From Paraburkholderia sartisoli (lineage in GTDB: Bacteria > Pseudomonadota > Gammaproteobacteria > Burkholderiales > Burkholderiaceae): 64,000 nucleotides of DNA. Under the pieces are notes generated by a model, which was given only the letters and a program-made list of their open reading frames with translations, had not been told where the DNA came from and ran no database searches. Shown piece after piece: positions 35,092 through 44,158 of the stretch (within the stretch, counting starts at the first letter, position 1; every line of letters begins with the position of its first letter). The stretch spans positions 1,054,001 to 1,118,000 of the forward strand of contig NZ_FNRQ01000001.1 in assembly GCF_900107685.1 (NCBI RefSeq). Direction: 5' to 3'. Made by a program: the position numbers and the translations under genes.

Positions 35092-36279
35092 TCACGCGAC
35101 CTGGCGCAGCTGAACCTGAGTCTGCCGGTACAGGCCGGCGATCAGGTCGGCCTGCGTGATGATGCCGGCGAGCTGGCGTGCCGCGTCCAGCACGGGAATG
35201 TGGTGGTGACCGTGATCCGCGAAAAGCGGCACCAGTTCGCCGATCGGCGTGGCGGCGTGGACCGTACACACGTTCGTGCTCATGATGGTGTCGACGGTCG
35301 ACTCGGGGTTGGGCGCGCGGGTGAACCAGCGCGCCGACAGGCTTTCGGTCGGGTTTTTCCGCGCGCCCGTCGGGTTGCCCGACAGGTCGGCGCGGGTGAC
35401 GATGCCAACGACGCGCCGGGTGGCGTCGGTGACCGGGAGCGCCTTCACGCCGTGGCGCGTGAGCAGGTTCAGCGCGGCCTTGACCGTGGTGGAGGGCGCG
35501 ACGCTGACCACGTCTTTCGACATCACGTCCGCGCAGCTGGTCCCGCTGAAGGTGCGCGCGTAGGTGCGCATCTCGGCCTCGTGCAGCAGCGATTCCAGGT
35601 CGTCCGGATCGATGGCGAGCAGCTCGCCGCGCCGGTTGATGACCGCCTCGAGATCCGCGCGCGTGACGCCGCCGCGCGGCTCGCTACGGCCTGCCGCCGC
35701 GCCCGGCGACGCGTGCGCCGCATGGGGATAGCGGTGCCCGGTGACCGCGTGCCAGACGAGCGCGGCGCACAGCAGCGTGGCCGACTGCATCGCGATCGGC
35801 GCGAACACGAAGCCAAATCCGAGCGCATGGACGGCGGGGCCGCCCAGCACCGCCGTCAGCGCGACCGCGCCCGAAGGCGGGTGTACGCAGCGCAGCGCGA
35901 ACATCGCGCAGATCGCGAGCGCGATCGCGAGCGACGAAGCGATGACCGGATCGGCGATCCATTGCGCGCAGAACACGCCGACCGTCGCCGAGACCAGGTT
36001 GCCACCGATGAGCGACCATGGCTGCGCGAGCGGGCTCGACGGCACGGCGAACAGCAGCACGGCGGAAGCGCCCATCGGCGCCACCAGCAGTGGAATGATG
36101 GCGACGGGCCCGACCAGGAAATGCGTGATCACCCCGGTGAAGCCGATGCCGATCAGCGCGCCGAGGCACGCGCGGACCCGTTCCGGCCAGCGGACGGTGA
36201 GGGCGGCGGGGGCGAAGCGGGCAAGCCACGAGAGCGTGGAGGATACGGACAGCGTATTGGCGAGGTTCGGACGGAGCAC
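35092..36279 (-). CDS. HPP-family membrane protein with two CBS domains
   Basis: A 395-residue protein beginning at a GTG. The N-terminal 190 residues are an HPP domain with four to six membrane helices: PLLVAPMGASAVLLFAVPSSPLAQPW and the HPP motif in LRCVHPPSGAVALTA. The C-terminal half carries two CBS repeats (DVMSKDVVSVAPSTTVKAALNLL; TIMSTNVCTVHAATPIGELVPLF), likely binding adenosine nucleotides. HPP proteins have been linked to nitrite uptake in plastids and cyanobacteria; the bacterial CBS-fused group is uncharacterised. Confidence 0.9.
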   Translation of the reverse strand: MLRPNLANTLSVSSTLSWLARFAPAALTVRWPERVRACLGALIGIGFTGVITHFLVGPVAIIPLLVAPMGASAVLLFAVPSSPLAQPWSLIGGNLVSATVGVFCAQWIADPVIASSLAIALAICAMFALRCVHPPSGAVALTAVLGGPAVHALGFGFVFAPIAMQSATLLCAALVWHAVTGHRYPHAAHASPGAAAGRSEPRGGVTRADLEAVINRRGELLAIDPDDLESLLHEAEMRTYARTFSGTSCADVMSKDVVSVAPSTTVKAALNLLTRHGVKALPVTDATRRVVGIVTRADLSGNPTGARKNPTESLSARWFTRAPNPESTVDTIMSTNVCTVHAATPIGELVPLFADHGHHHIPVLDAARQLAGIITQADLIAGLYRQTQVQLRQVA

Positions 36280-36769
36280 GGCCTGGTGGGTCGGGTGAAA
36301 AGTGCCGTCACCATAAGCGAAACCTTCGAATAAGGGAAAGAACTTATTCTCATGAATGTATGCCGGCGTGATATAAATCGAGGTTCGCCGAAACGGAACG
36401 TGACTTGAATTTTCGTCTGAAACCCCTGTAAATGCTGGATCGTTGAGGTGGGGGGCGTTGGCTACGCGCGTCGGGCATATCTCACGGCGTGATATATCTT
36501 GAGATTGAAACCCCCGGAATGGGTCTTGGCGCGACGTTGAAGGGCGGCGATCCGATCAGGCATCGAGCATGTCCCACTCGTTGCAGAGTACCCTCCGCAG
36601 CGCCGCGGGCGCCGATCGCCCGCGGCGCCGAGCCTGGGCGATCGGGCGACCTTGCGCCAGCCGGTAAACCTGGACGCGCCATGCGTTGCTGTCTGGTCGC
36701 GCGAGGCGCAGCAGATGGGGGAGTGGCTTCGCCGGTTAGCCCATCGGTGTAGCCAGGTTTTTATGCAGC
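36280..36769. other. Intergenic region between the HPP and aldehyde dehydrogenase genes
   Basis: No supported gene. CGGCGTGATATA occurs twice in direct orientation, at 36364-36375 and 36485-36496, 121 bases apart. Two 60-120 codon frames on the minus strand have no ribosome site or recognisable product. Confidence 0.5.
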
Positions 36770-38194
36770 TCAGTTTGTACATGTAAGCAAGGTCTTCGGT
36801 TCCAGGTAGGCGCTCATACCCCATCTGCCCATTTCTCTCCCGAGCCCTGAGTGCTTGAAGCCTCCGAATGGTGCGCGCGGCTCATGGGCCAGGGTGTTGA
36901 CGAGCACCCGGCCTGAATCAATCTGGCGTGCCACACGTTCGCAGCTCTCCGCGTTCTTGCCCAGCACCAGGGCACTCAGGCCATAGCGTGTGTCGTTGGC
37001 AATGGCGATCGCGTCAGCTTCATCCTCGTAGGGGATGATCGTGAGCACGGGCCCGAAGATTTCCTCGCGCGCGATGCGCATCTGGTTGTTGGCATGCGTA
37101 AAGATGGTGGGCTTCACGAACCATCCGGCACGTATTCCGTCGGGCAGGCCTTCACCACCTGCCAGCAGCGTCGCGCCTTCCTGCTGTCCGATACGGATGT
37201 AGTCCTGCACCCGTTCCCATTGCTTCTTGCTCACCATCGGACCGATGTCGGTGTCGGCATTGCGCGGATCCCCGGATCGAATATGTGAGACTGCCTCCTT
37301 CGCGATCTGCTCGAACTCGGTCAGACGACTGCGAGGCACGAGGACACGCGTCCCGGCAATGCAAGCCTGGCCGCTGTTGGCGAAACCCGCCTGCAGCACC
37401 AGCGGCATGATGGCTACAAAGTCCGCGTCTGCCAGTACTATCGTGGGCGATTTGCCACCCAGTTCCAGGGTCACGCGCTTCATTGTCGCCGCGCCGGCAG
37501 CCACCAGATGCTGGCCCACTGCAGACGACCCCGTGAACGAAATCTTGGCGACGCAGGGGTTGCGCGCGATCTCTTCGCCGACGACCTCGCCCCGGCCATT
37601 AACGATGTTGAATACCCCTGGAGGGAGGCCGGCTTCGTGCAACGCCCTGGCCACGATCTGCGTCTGCATCGCGCTCATCTCACTGGGCTTGACGACGGCG
37701 GTGCAACCCGCCGCCAGGGCGGTGGCCAGCTTGTTGCAGATGAAGCCCGCATTGCTGTTCCATGGCGTGATCAGACCGGCAACCCCCACAGGTGTCTGGA
37801 TTACCTTAGCCGAGCCGGCTTGCTCTTCGAACGCGAAGGACTCCAGGGTATCGATGGCCTGGGCAATGACATCGGCCGGATACGTTGCCATCCAGCGCCC
37901 GCGTACTAACGGCGCGCCGTATTCCGTCAGGATGGCTTCCATCAACTCATCTTCACGCGCCGCCACGGCCCGGTGCATGCGCTGCAGGGCAGAGATGCGC
38001 TCCTCGCGCGTGGTGCGTGACCAGGCGGGGAACGCCGCCTGGGCCGCCGCGATGGCGCGCCGCGCGTCCTGCGCGTCGCCCAGCCGCACCTGACCGATGA
38101 CTTCCCCGGTGCTCGGGTTGTGGAGGTCGAACCATTCCTCGCCGTGTGGCGTGACGAATTCGCCGTTGATGTAGATGTGCTCAATGCGTTGCAT
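36770..38194 (-). CDS. NAD(P)-dependent aldehyde dehydrogenase
   Basis: A 474-residue enzyme with AGAGGAAG before the ATG. Cofactor and catalytic motifs: PWNSNAGFICNKLATALAAG, ISFTGSSAVGQHLV, catalytic Glu in LELGGKSPTIV and catalytic Cys in FANSGQACIAGTRV, then EEIFGPVLTIIPYEDEADAI and PFGGFKHSGLGREMG. It oxidises an aldehyde to its acid; the specific substrate is unknown. The divergent LysR gene 102 bases away is the likely regulator. Codon use is a little less GC-biased than the core, so the pair may be acquired. Confidence 0.93.
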   Translation of the reverse strand: MQRIEHIYINGEFVTPHGEEWFDLHNPSTGEVIGQVRLGDAQDARRAIAAAQAAFPAWSRTTREERISALQRMHRAVAAREDELMEAILTEYGAPLVRGRWMATYPADVIAQAIDTLESFAFEEQAGSAKVIQTPVGVAGLITPWNSNAGFICNKLATALAAGCTAVVKPSEMSAMQTQIVARALHEAGLPPGVFNIVNGRGEVVGEEIARNPCVAKISFTGSSAVGQHLVAAGAATMKRVTLELGGKSPTIVLADADFVAIMPLVLQAGFANSGQACIAGTRVLVPRSRLTEFEQIAKEAVSHIRSGDPRNADTDIGPMVSKKQWERVQDYIRIGQQEGATLLAGGEGLPDGIRAGWFVKPTIFTHANNQMRIAREEIFGPVLTIIPYEDEADAIAIANDTRYGLSALVLGKNAESCERVARQIDSGRVLVNTLAHEPRAPFGGFKHSGLGREMGRWGMSAYLEPKTLLTCTN

Positions 38195-38296
38195 GTCGGC
38201 TTCCTCTGAGTGGGATGCAACGAAGTCTAAGATTAGTTTATTGTTCTGATAAGCCGTCTTGTGGCTGATGATATATCCGTAATTTCAGGACAATCC

Positions 38297-39202
38297 ATGC
38301 GCAGAACAGGAATGACCGGGCTGGAAGTGGTTCTGGCCGTCGCGCGCCGCAATAGCTTTCGTGGCGCGGCGCAGGAGTTGGGCATGTCCACTACAGCCGT
38401 GAGCAGCGCCGTGGCCGGCCTGGAGGCACGGTTGAGGGTGCGTCTGTTCAATCGCTCGACACGCAGCGTAGCCCTCACTGACGCGGGGCTACGCTATGTG
38501 GAGCGCATTGCCCCCGCATTGGCGGAAATCAGGAGCGCAGGTGAAGAAGCCGGTACCGGCCCAGATGTGCCGAGTGGCACCCTGCGCATCAATGCACCGC
38601 AAGGCGCGGCAAACCTGCTGCTGGAGCCGCTTTTCAACCTGTACGCGCAGCGCTATCCCGAGGTACGGATCGACATCGTGAGCGAGTCGCGCATGATCGA
38701 CGTCGTGGCCGAAGGATTCGATGCAGGTATCCGCCTGGCCGAATCCGTCCCGCAAGACATGATCGCCGTGCCGCTTTCGCGCGACGTCCGCATGCTTGTG
38801 GTGGCAACGCCTGAATACCTGGCGCGCCATGGCACGCCAGGGCACCCTCGCGATCTGCTCCGGCACCAGAGCGTCGGCATGCGTATGTCCCACGGTGGCA
38901 TCTATCACTGGGAGCTGGAGCACAAGGGCCAGAAGCTGCAGATGGATCTGCCTGTGCGCATCGCGCTCAATGAATTGCTGGCTATCAAACAGGCGGTGCT
39001 GCTCGGGCTGGGCATCGGCTTTATCTCCGAATGGTTCATCAAGGAAGAGCTGAAGACCGGCGCTCTGGTGCCCGTGCTGGTTCCGTGGTGCCCGTCGTTT
39101 GGCGGACTGAGGCTTTACTATTCAGGTCATCGCTTCGTGCCCGCGCGGTTGCGCACCCTTGTTAGCCTGGTCCATGAGTTGCGCCTGGCTGAAGCGCCGT
39201 AG
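38297..39202 (+). CDS. LysR-family transcriptional regulator
   Basis: A 301-residue regulator starting at the ATG at 38297. [50 protein letters not shown]; effector domain: [37 protein letters not shown]. It is divergent from the aldehyde dehydrogenase, the usual LysR-target arrangement. The left edge of the accessory mosaic begins just after its stop. Confidence 0.9.
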   Translation: MRRTGMTGLEVVLAVARRNSFRGAAQELGMSTTAVSSAVAGLEARLRVRLFNRSTRSVALTDAGLRYVERIAPALAEIRSAGEEAGTGPDVPSGTLRINAPQGAANLLLEPLFNLYAQRYPEVRIDIVSESRMIDVVAEGFDAGIRLAESVPQDMIAVPLSRDVRMLVVATPEYLARHGTPGHPRDLLRHQSVGMRMSHGGIYHWELEHKGQKLQMDLPVRIALNELLAIKQAVLLGLGIGFISEWFIKEELKTGALVPVLVPWCPSFGGLRLYYSGHRFVPARLRTLVSLVHELRLAEAP

Positions 39203-39360
39203 CGAGAGACGTGTCCACCAGGCTGACGAGACAATTCGCCAGGCGGCGCCTTTTGTCGAACGCCATGCGCCAGGGAAACGCTGATTAATGAAGCTCGGCG
39301 GCCATCGCTGACGTAGCCGAGGACGTTATAGAAGACAGCTCACGGAACGGACCCACGACG

Positions 39361-39720
39361 ATGAAGAGGCAGATCGGCGTCGCGGAAGCAGAAATTGCAG
39401 GCAAGAAGCGCGTGACGAGGCGCCAACGCTTCCTGGCCGAGATGGAGAAGATCGTTCCGTGGCAGCGCTTGCTGTTGGCAATCGAGCCGCATTACCCAAA
39501 GGGCACGCGAGGGCATCCGCCGATTGGCCTGGAGCGAATGTTGCGAATCTATTTCCTGCAGCAGTGCTACGGGCTGTCCGACGAAGGGCTGGAAGACGCG
39601 CTGTATGACAGCATCGCGCTGCGCGCCTTCGCCGGCATTGATCTGGCGGTCGAGGACGTGCCGGATGCGACCACGCTGTTGAAGTTCCGGCGCCTGCTGA
39701 TCGAATTCAGTCTGTTCGCT
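39361..39720 (+). pseudogene. Truncated IS5-family transposase
   Basis: The first 115 or so residues match the IS5 transposase N-terminal domain: FLAEMEKIVPWQRLLLAIEPHYPK, GHPPIGLERMLRIYFLQQCYGLSDEGLEDALYDSIALRAFAGID and the DATTLLKFRRLL segment with the first DDE-region residues. The similarity stops at about 39710; what follows is unrelated. The rest of the element is missing, so it is not mobile. Confidence 0.85.
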
Positions 39721-39797
39721 CTGGCGAATCTGGTGATTGCACGCAACGCGGCACTTTCCTCTCGCTTTGCTGCCGTACGGGTTCGCCCGCCCATCGC

Positions 39798-40013
39798 GAC
39801 TATTGGCGAAGTACCGTTCGCGACGAAGAATGGCTGCTCATTGAATGGCGTGATGGAGATACGGAGCCGCTCAAATACTTTCTCACTACCGCCCCCGAGC
39901 GACGTTTGTCGAATGGAATCGGGCGAGCGAAAGCACTGGCGCGATTGAGAGCATCAGCGCGCTCGCTTCGGCAGTGGTCGAACCCGGAAGTCCAGTCAAG
40001 CGGGGTTAAGTAG
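39798..40013 (+). pseudogene. Fragment of an IS701/IS4-like transposase
   Basis: In another frame from the IS5 remnant, 39798-40013 reads DYWRSTVRDEEWLLIEWRDG and then DTEPLKYFLTTAPERRL. This resembles the segment before the last catalytic Glu in IS701-like DDE transposases. It has no start and is cut short. It lies against the IS5 fragment, showing repeated insertion and deletion here. Confidence 0.6.
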
Positions 40014-40043
40014 ACGCGAAAGCAGAGCAGCCACAAAGCCAGT

Positions 40044-40688
40044 TCATTGCTGGATGTTGTCCTCGCAATCTTCCCAGTACCGAAGCGGGTCGCGGTGTTC
40101 TGGATAGCGCAGGTTGAGCCACTGTGACAGCCTCATCCAGTCTGGATGGCTGACACCTGTTTGAGCGGACCAGATCGACGATCTCTCGAGGATCTGACCG
40201 TTCCCGCGATCGCGGACCAGCAGGCTGCCTAGTCCGCTTGAACTGTTCGCCTGCGACTCAACCAGATACCTTGGCAGAATCCTGAGCTCAGCATCCTCGG
40301 CCCACCCGTATAAGGCGCGGACAACGCCGGAGGGATCCCGCAACTCGATGGGTCCGCTTTTCGGGCGAACGGCCGTCCATCCTTCAGGGAACTCGGTGAC
40401 AACCTCGTTTTTACCTTCCCTTATCCATTTCACGCGCCATGCCCGCTCTATCGCCTCGCGCATGCGAGCCACCGACTCGTAACAAGCAGGCAATTCGAGC
40501 GCCATCGGAAGCGTAATGAGGTTGTCTTTCCAAAGTCGGGTTTCGTCGTCGACGCGCTTGACCACGTCGAACACCCCTGCCTCAAATGGGTTCACGGGCC
40601 GGCTCGATACGCTCGCTTTCCCCGCGGGCAATCCCTCGAAAAGGCGCTCAGCATCATGCCGGGTAAGTTTTGTCCTTCCTTTTTTCAT
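40044..40688 (-). CDS. Hypothetical protein of the accessory region
   Basis: A 214-residue soluble protein, started at the ATG at 40688 (MKKGRTKLTRHDAERLFEGLP); longer forms lack support. It has a central block WKDNLITLPMALELPACYESVARMREAIERAWRVKW and ends with IYPEH-type sequence NLRYPEHRDPLRYWEDCEDNIQQ. No known motif is recognised. It is next to the transposase remnants and might be cargo of a lost element. Confidence 0.6.
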   Translation of the reverse strand: MKKGRTKLTRHDAERLFEGLPAGKASVSSRPVNPFEAGVFDVVKRVDDETRLWKDNLITLPMALELPACYESVARMREAIERAWRVKWIREGKNEVVTEFPEGWTAVRPKSGPIELRDPSGVVRALYGWAEDAELRILPRYLVESQANSSSGLGSLLVRDRGNGQILERSSIWSAQTGVSHPDWMRLSQWLNLRYPEHRDPLRYWEDCEDNIQQ

Positions 40689-40840
40689 TTTGTCTCTCTG
40701 CAGCAAAGTTGTCGCTAACGCCAGGGGCCTAACGACCGGAATCAGGCGCAACGTCCTTTCACGGGCTCGAATGTGCCCGAGATTGTATTCTGCGCGATTC
40801 GCATCGCTACAGACGTCCAGACATCTCGCCCGATGCACAT

Positions 40841-41275
40841 TCAACGGCGCTCGGTAACCGGCCCCTCGGCATCCACGCGCCCGACCGCACCGGCGGGGCC
40901 ACCGACGGTGATCGGGCCATCCACTTCCAGATCGCCATGCACGATCAGCGGGCCATGCACAGTGAGCGGGCCATCGAACATGTTTTCTCCCCGGCGCCTG
41001 CGTACAGCAGGATCGTTGAGCGGAATCCGTTCAATCCAGGCCGCCGTGATCGGCCCGCGGGCGTAGATGTCACCGGCCACTGTCAGCGAGCCATCGACGG
41101 TCAACGGCCCGCGGACGACAGCCGACCCGGTGATACTGAGTGGACCCGTGGTAACGGGCTGGGCATACGCTGACGGGAAAAAGACGGAGGACGCCAGCAG
41201 GACCGCGCCCGCCGCGGTGCCCCGTGTCAGCCTCGGGGTAATGCTCATTTCGAGCCTCGCGATGAAGCGTTTCAT
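40841..41275 (-). CDS. Secreted GPLTV-repeat protein (predicted beta-helix)
   Basis: A 144-residue protein; AGGAGA precedes the ATG. A signal peptide (AAGAVLLASSVFFPSAYA) is followed by repeating units such as GPLSITGSAVVRGPLTVDGS and GPLTVHGPLIVHGDLEVDG, with hydrophobic residues every second position. That pattern suits a short bactofilin-like beta-helix, here exported. The stop lies in the intergenic region before the hypothetical gene at 40044-40688. Function unknown; a surface or matrix role is possible. Confidence 0.7.
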   Translation of the reverse strand: MKRFIARLEMSITPRLTRGTAAGAVLLASSVFFPSAYAQPVTTGPLSITGSAVVRGPLTVDGSLTVAGDIYARGPITAAWIERIPLNDPAVRRRRGENMFDGPLTVHGPLIVHGDLEVDGPITVGGPAGAVGRVDAEGPVTERR

Positions 41276-41455
41276 GTCATCTCCTGGTTGGCACGACTTG
41301 CGCGCCCGTCGGCCGTCCGCGCGATTCGCGGCGGCCGGCCCTCAAGCAGGCACCTACGGTACTTTTCACTCTAGCCAGGGAGGTGGCGAACACAAGCGAA
41401 AGTGGCCGATGGCCCAACGAGATGGATGGCGAGTGGCGGGAGTTGGAGTACACCA

Positions 41456-41516
41456 GGAGTGCTTGCCCATCGCATCGACTCCGTCACTGAACTTCCGTGT
41501 TCGACCCAACGCGGTC
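41456..41516. repeat. Dispersed 61-bp repeat, copy 1
   Basis: Ungapped match with 48540-48600: 55 of 61 bases by my count, both copies in the same orientation. Shared core: GTTCGACCC preceded by TCACTGAACTTC. It lies in a non-coding part of the accessory region. Confidence 0.75.
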
Positions 41517-41653
41517 ATTGATCGGGCTGACGGGTATGTCCGATTTACGGCGAAGATGAGACAGAGGCGCGATCCGAGCCGTACTCGCGATTTAGTCAAC
41601 GCCCAGAGAACCGCGGTGCCGGATGCCCCCGGCGCCGCTATCTCCGTCGTACT

Positions 41654-41962
41654 GTAGAACGCGATGTTCAGCGATCCCACTACGCCCTGGCTCGTGACGC
41701 CCGAAGCATATTGCCCGCTATACGACACGCTGACAGTGGCATTGCGCGTGACGCGAACACCCAGGCCGAGATCGACCACCGCCTCGTTCCGGGCAATAGG
41801 CACACCAGAGATATCGAACGGCGAGCCACCGGCGAACGACTCCGATACCGTCGGCTTCACATCCCCCACCGCGTCGCGCCAACCCACACTGCCCCGGGCG
41901 ATAACTTCGGCACCCTTTATCGTGAACGTGGTTTTTTCAAGCCAGCCGAAAGCTCGCTTACA
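41654..41962 (-). pseudogene. Autotransporter beta-barrel, C-terminal remnant
   Basis: The minus-strand frame reads KTTFTIKGAEVIARGSVGWR, then GDVKPTVSESFAGG, SGVPIARNEAVVDLGLGVRVTRNATVSVSYSGQ, and GVVGSLNIAF. This is the last part of an AidA/AIDA-type translocator barrel, which normally ends in an aromatic residue right before the stop. Here the frame runs on past the terminal Phe for about 97 codons, and nothing upstream of about 41962 continues the gene. The bases from here to 42247 hold no gene that I can support. Confidence 0.72.
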
Positions 41963-42247
41963 TCATGGCACTGTTTACTGGGGCCGCTCACACCGTGATC
42001 GATTCCATGTGCACATCCAAACCAACGTACAGCGTGCTATCGTTCTTCATGCTGGTCTCCGTGGTGGAAATCGCCGGGTGTGGCGTTGCCGGCACCGCGC
42101 AGCTCTGGCAGCAATGTTAACCCGCGTTTGATTCCCCACGCCAGGCCAGCCCAATGCCCCACGGAAAGTCATACTGCCTTACGCGCAAACCAGGAGATCA
42201 TAGATGGCTAAAGAATCACGCCTGTCTCAATCGAAAGGAACGGCATC

Positions 42248-43546
42248 ATGAACTATACCGACATCCCTAAGTTGGAGGCATGGAAACGTGACAGCTGGTC
42301 ATGGACCAGCTCGCGCTCAACCAACCTGAAGCGCATTGATGTATTGATCGAAAAGTACCATCAAGTTCTGATAACAGCCAAGATCAATATCTTGATGGAG
42401 TTGATGACCGCTATAAAAGACTGGGCAACTGACAAATACGACCGCAAGGAAGGCAGCCGGAGGTTGCCCGCCATGGTGGCGTTGGAAAACGTCGTCATCG
42501 CAAAACTGAATGCACTGGACAATCGCGGCGGCCACAGGTACAGCAATGCCGTATGTATTGGCTATGCTGTGAAGACAGGCGCCTACGACCCACGTCTCGT
42601 GCCCGCTAACCATACGACGCGAATTAATGACGAGGAGCATGATCTTGTACAGCGTTGCAAGGAACTGATCAAAGCAATTCGCGTGTCTGCACAATGTTAT
42701 GAGATGAGCGCTGCCAAGGAATCTGACGCCGAGAAAAGGAAAAGCCTGAAAATCTTCATGGCCCCCGAATTCTTTTTCAGGGGGCCATATGGTGCCTATG
42801 CTGACATCGGTTGCATCAACAAGATTTTCGACACTATGGCGCTAGAAACTAGTCAAAATGTCTATCGCGACTGGTTGTTTGTGTTTGGAACAGCCATTTG
42901 CTCATCTGACAAAGAACTCTCTGGCTTGAAGCTAGGTAATTTACTTGAGAACTATGCTCTTGTGCAACGTGGCGGTGGAAATTCCTCTGAAGCGAATAAC
43001 ATTGTGGTCGCCAAGGAGTTTCCTTCTCATATTGACTTTAAACACCCGGGCGTCACGGACCATCAGTGGTTTGATCCAGCCAAATCAAAAGCAAACATTG
43101 CAGGGGTGAGTGAGAAACATTTCATGCCGGAGGGTGCGCGACGAGACCCCATCGGCAGTGCACTAGCAGGAGCCCGCCTATCGGAATTGGTCGGAGGCTG
43201 CATCTTCACCATGGATGGTATTCGCTTTGGTCTGGAGGTTTGCCGCGACCATCACCTTCAGAGACTGAAGAATAGTAAGGAAGCTGGCATCGTACATATA
43301 CAGCTGATTCCATCGGCAGGCATGAGCATCAGCGCCGGTGCTATTGCATGTGTTCCCAACGGCATTGTTTTTAATGTGGATGGCGTGACCCCGCATGTGC
43401 AGTTGAAAGTGGGTCTGGCGATCGTCCAAACCGATATAAGCGCAAACCAATCTCGCAAGATCGGAAACGCTCATATCCGGGTATTCAACCCCGCGGTCAT
43501 TCCGTTAGCCGGTGTGGGAAGAAAGGTCTGGCCGCGCAGCCTGTAA
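42248..43546 (+). CDS. Nitrilase-like (carbon-nitrogen hydrolase fold) orphan protein
   Basis: A 432-residue protein with markedly lower GC than its neighbours, so probably acquired. AAAGGAA lies upstream of the ATG. The second part has a nitrilase-superfamily pattern: catalytic Glu in FMAPEFFFRGPYG, a beta strand RDWLFVFGTAICS, possible Lys in NIVVAKEFPS, and Cys in RFGLEVCRDHH. The first 90 residues (SWTSSRSTNLKRIDVLIEKYH..WATDKYDRKEGSR) form a helical module of the kind I have seen ahead of toxin-like domains in proteobacteria; this memory should be checked. Either a small amidase or a secreted effector is possible. No signal peptide. Confidence 0.65.
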   Translation: MNYTDIPKLEAWKRDSWSWTSSRSTNLKRIDVLIEKYHQVLITAKINILMELMTAIKDWATDKYDRKEGSRRLPAMVALENVVIAKLNALDNRGGHRYSNAVCIGYAVKTGAYDPRLVPANHTTRINDEEHDLVQRCKELIKAIRVSAQCYEMSAAKESDAEKRKSLKIFMAPEFFFRGPYGAYADIGCINKIFDTMALETSQNVYRDWLFVFGTAICSSDKELSGLKLGNLLENYALVQRGGGNSSEANNIVVAKEFPSHIDFKHPGVTDHQWFDPAKSKANIAGVSEKHFMPEGARRDPIGSALAGARLSELVGGCIFTMDGIRFGLEVCRDHHLQRLKNSKEAGIVHIQLIPSAGMSISAGAIACVPNGIVFNVDGVTPHVQLKVGLAIVQTDISANQSRKIGNAHIRVFNPAVIPLAGVGRKVWPRSL

Positions 43547-43663
43547 ATCCAGACGGGAAAGTCCATCCGATTAAGGCAGTATGACTTTCCGGTGAGGTTC
43601 GAAGCCGTGTTACACATGGGGCGCCAGGCGATAATGGTGCCCGCATTTTCATATGCGGCATCC

Positions 43664-43866
43664 ATGACTCAAAACACCCGATCTGCCGTTGGCAAACTGA
43701 GCGACGACAAACGCAAAGCGATCGCACTTCTGGCCCTCGCGCGCACCGAACCCATCAGTGTGCTGGCTAAGCGTAACGCGTGAGTCGCCCGACGGTCTGC
43801 CGACAGATCGGCACGGCCCGTGCAGCGCTCGATGAAGTCTTTGATACCACGCGGACACAGGTGTCT
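43664..43866 (+). pseudogene. Frameshifted helix-turn-helix protein remnant
   Basis: 43664-43779 encodes KRKAIALLALARTEPISVLAKRN. After a one-base frame change at about 43780 the next frame continues VSRPTVCRQIGTARAALDEV. Together they form an N-terminal HTH like those of transposase-associated proteins (..RHGVSRPTVYRQ..). The rest is absent. The bases to 44158 contain no supported gene. Confidence 0.6.
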
Positions 43867-44158
43867 TGGGACCCATCGGAACCTCGTCAGAAATTGCAGG
43901 CTTCACACGGAAATATGCCAGGTTCCTGCAATTCCAACAACACCATTCCGGATCAAAGACTCCGCCCTATAAGGCTTCCCGGGTTATTCAGGGCGGACTA
44001 CTTGGCTCGCTGTCGTTCAACACGTCGAACGCCGGCACGGCTGGTGTGTACACAGAAGCGGACGTTCGAGATAAAAATGCGAGTGGCTCTTCAGTTGTGA
44101 ACAGTCGACAGCCCCGTCGTAGTATGTGTCAGATCGTACTTTTAATCGGAGGCTGGAG

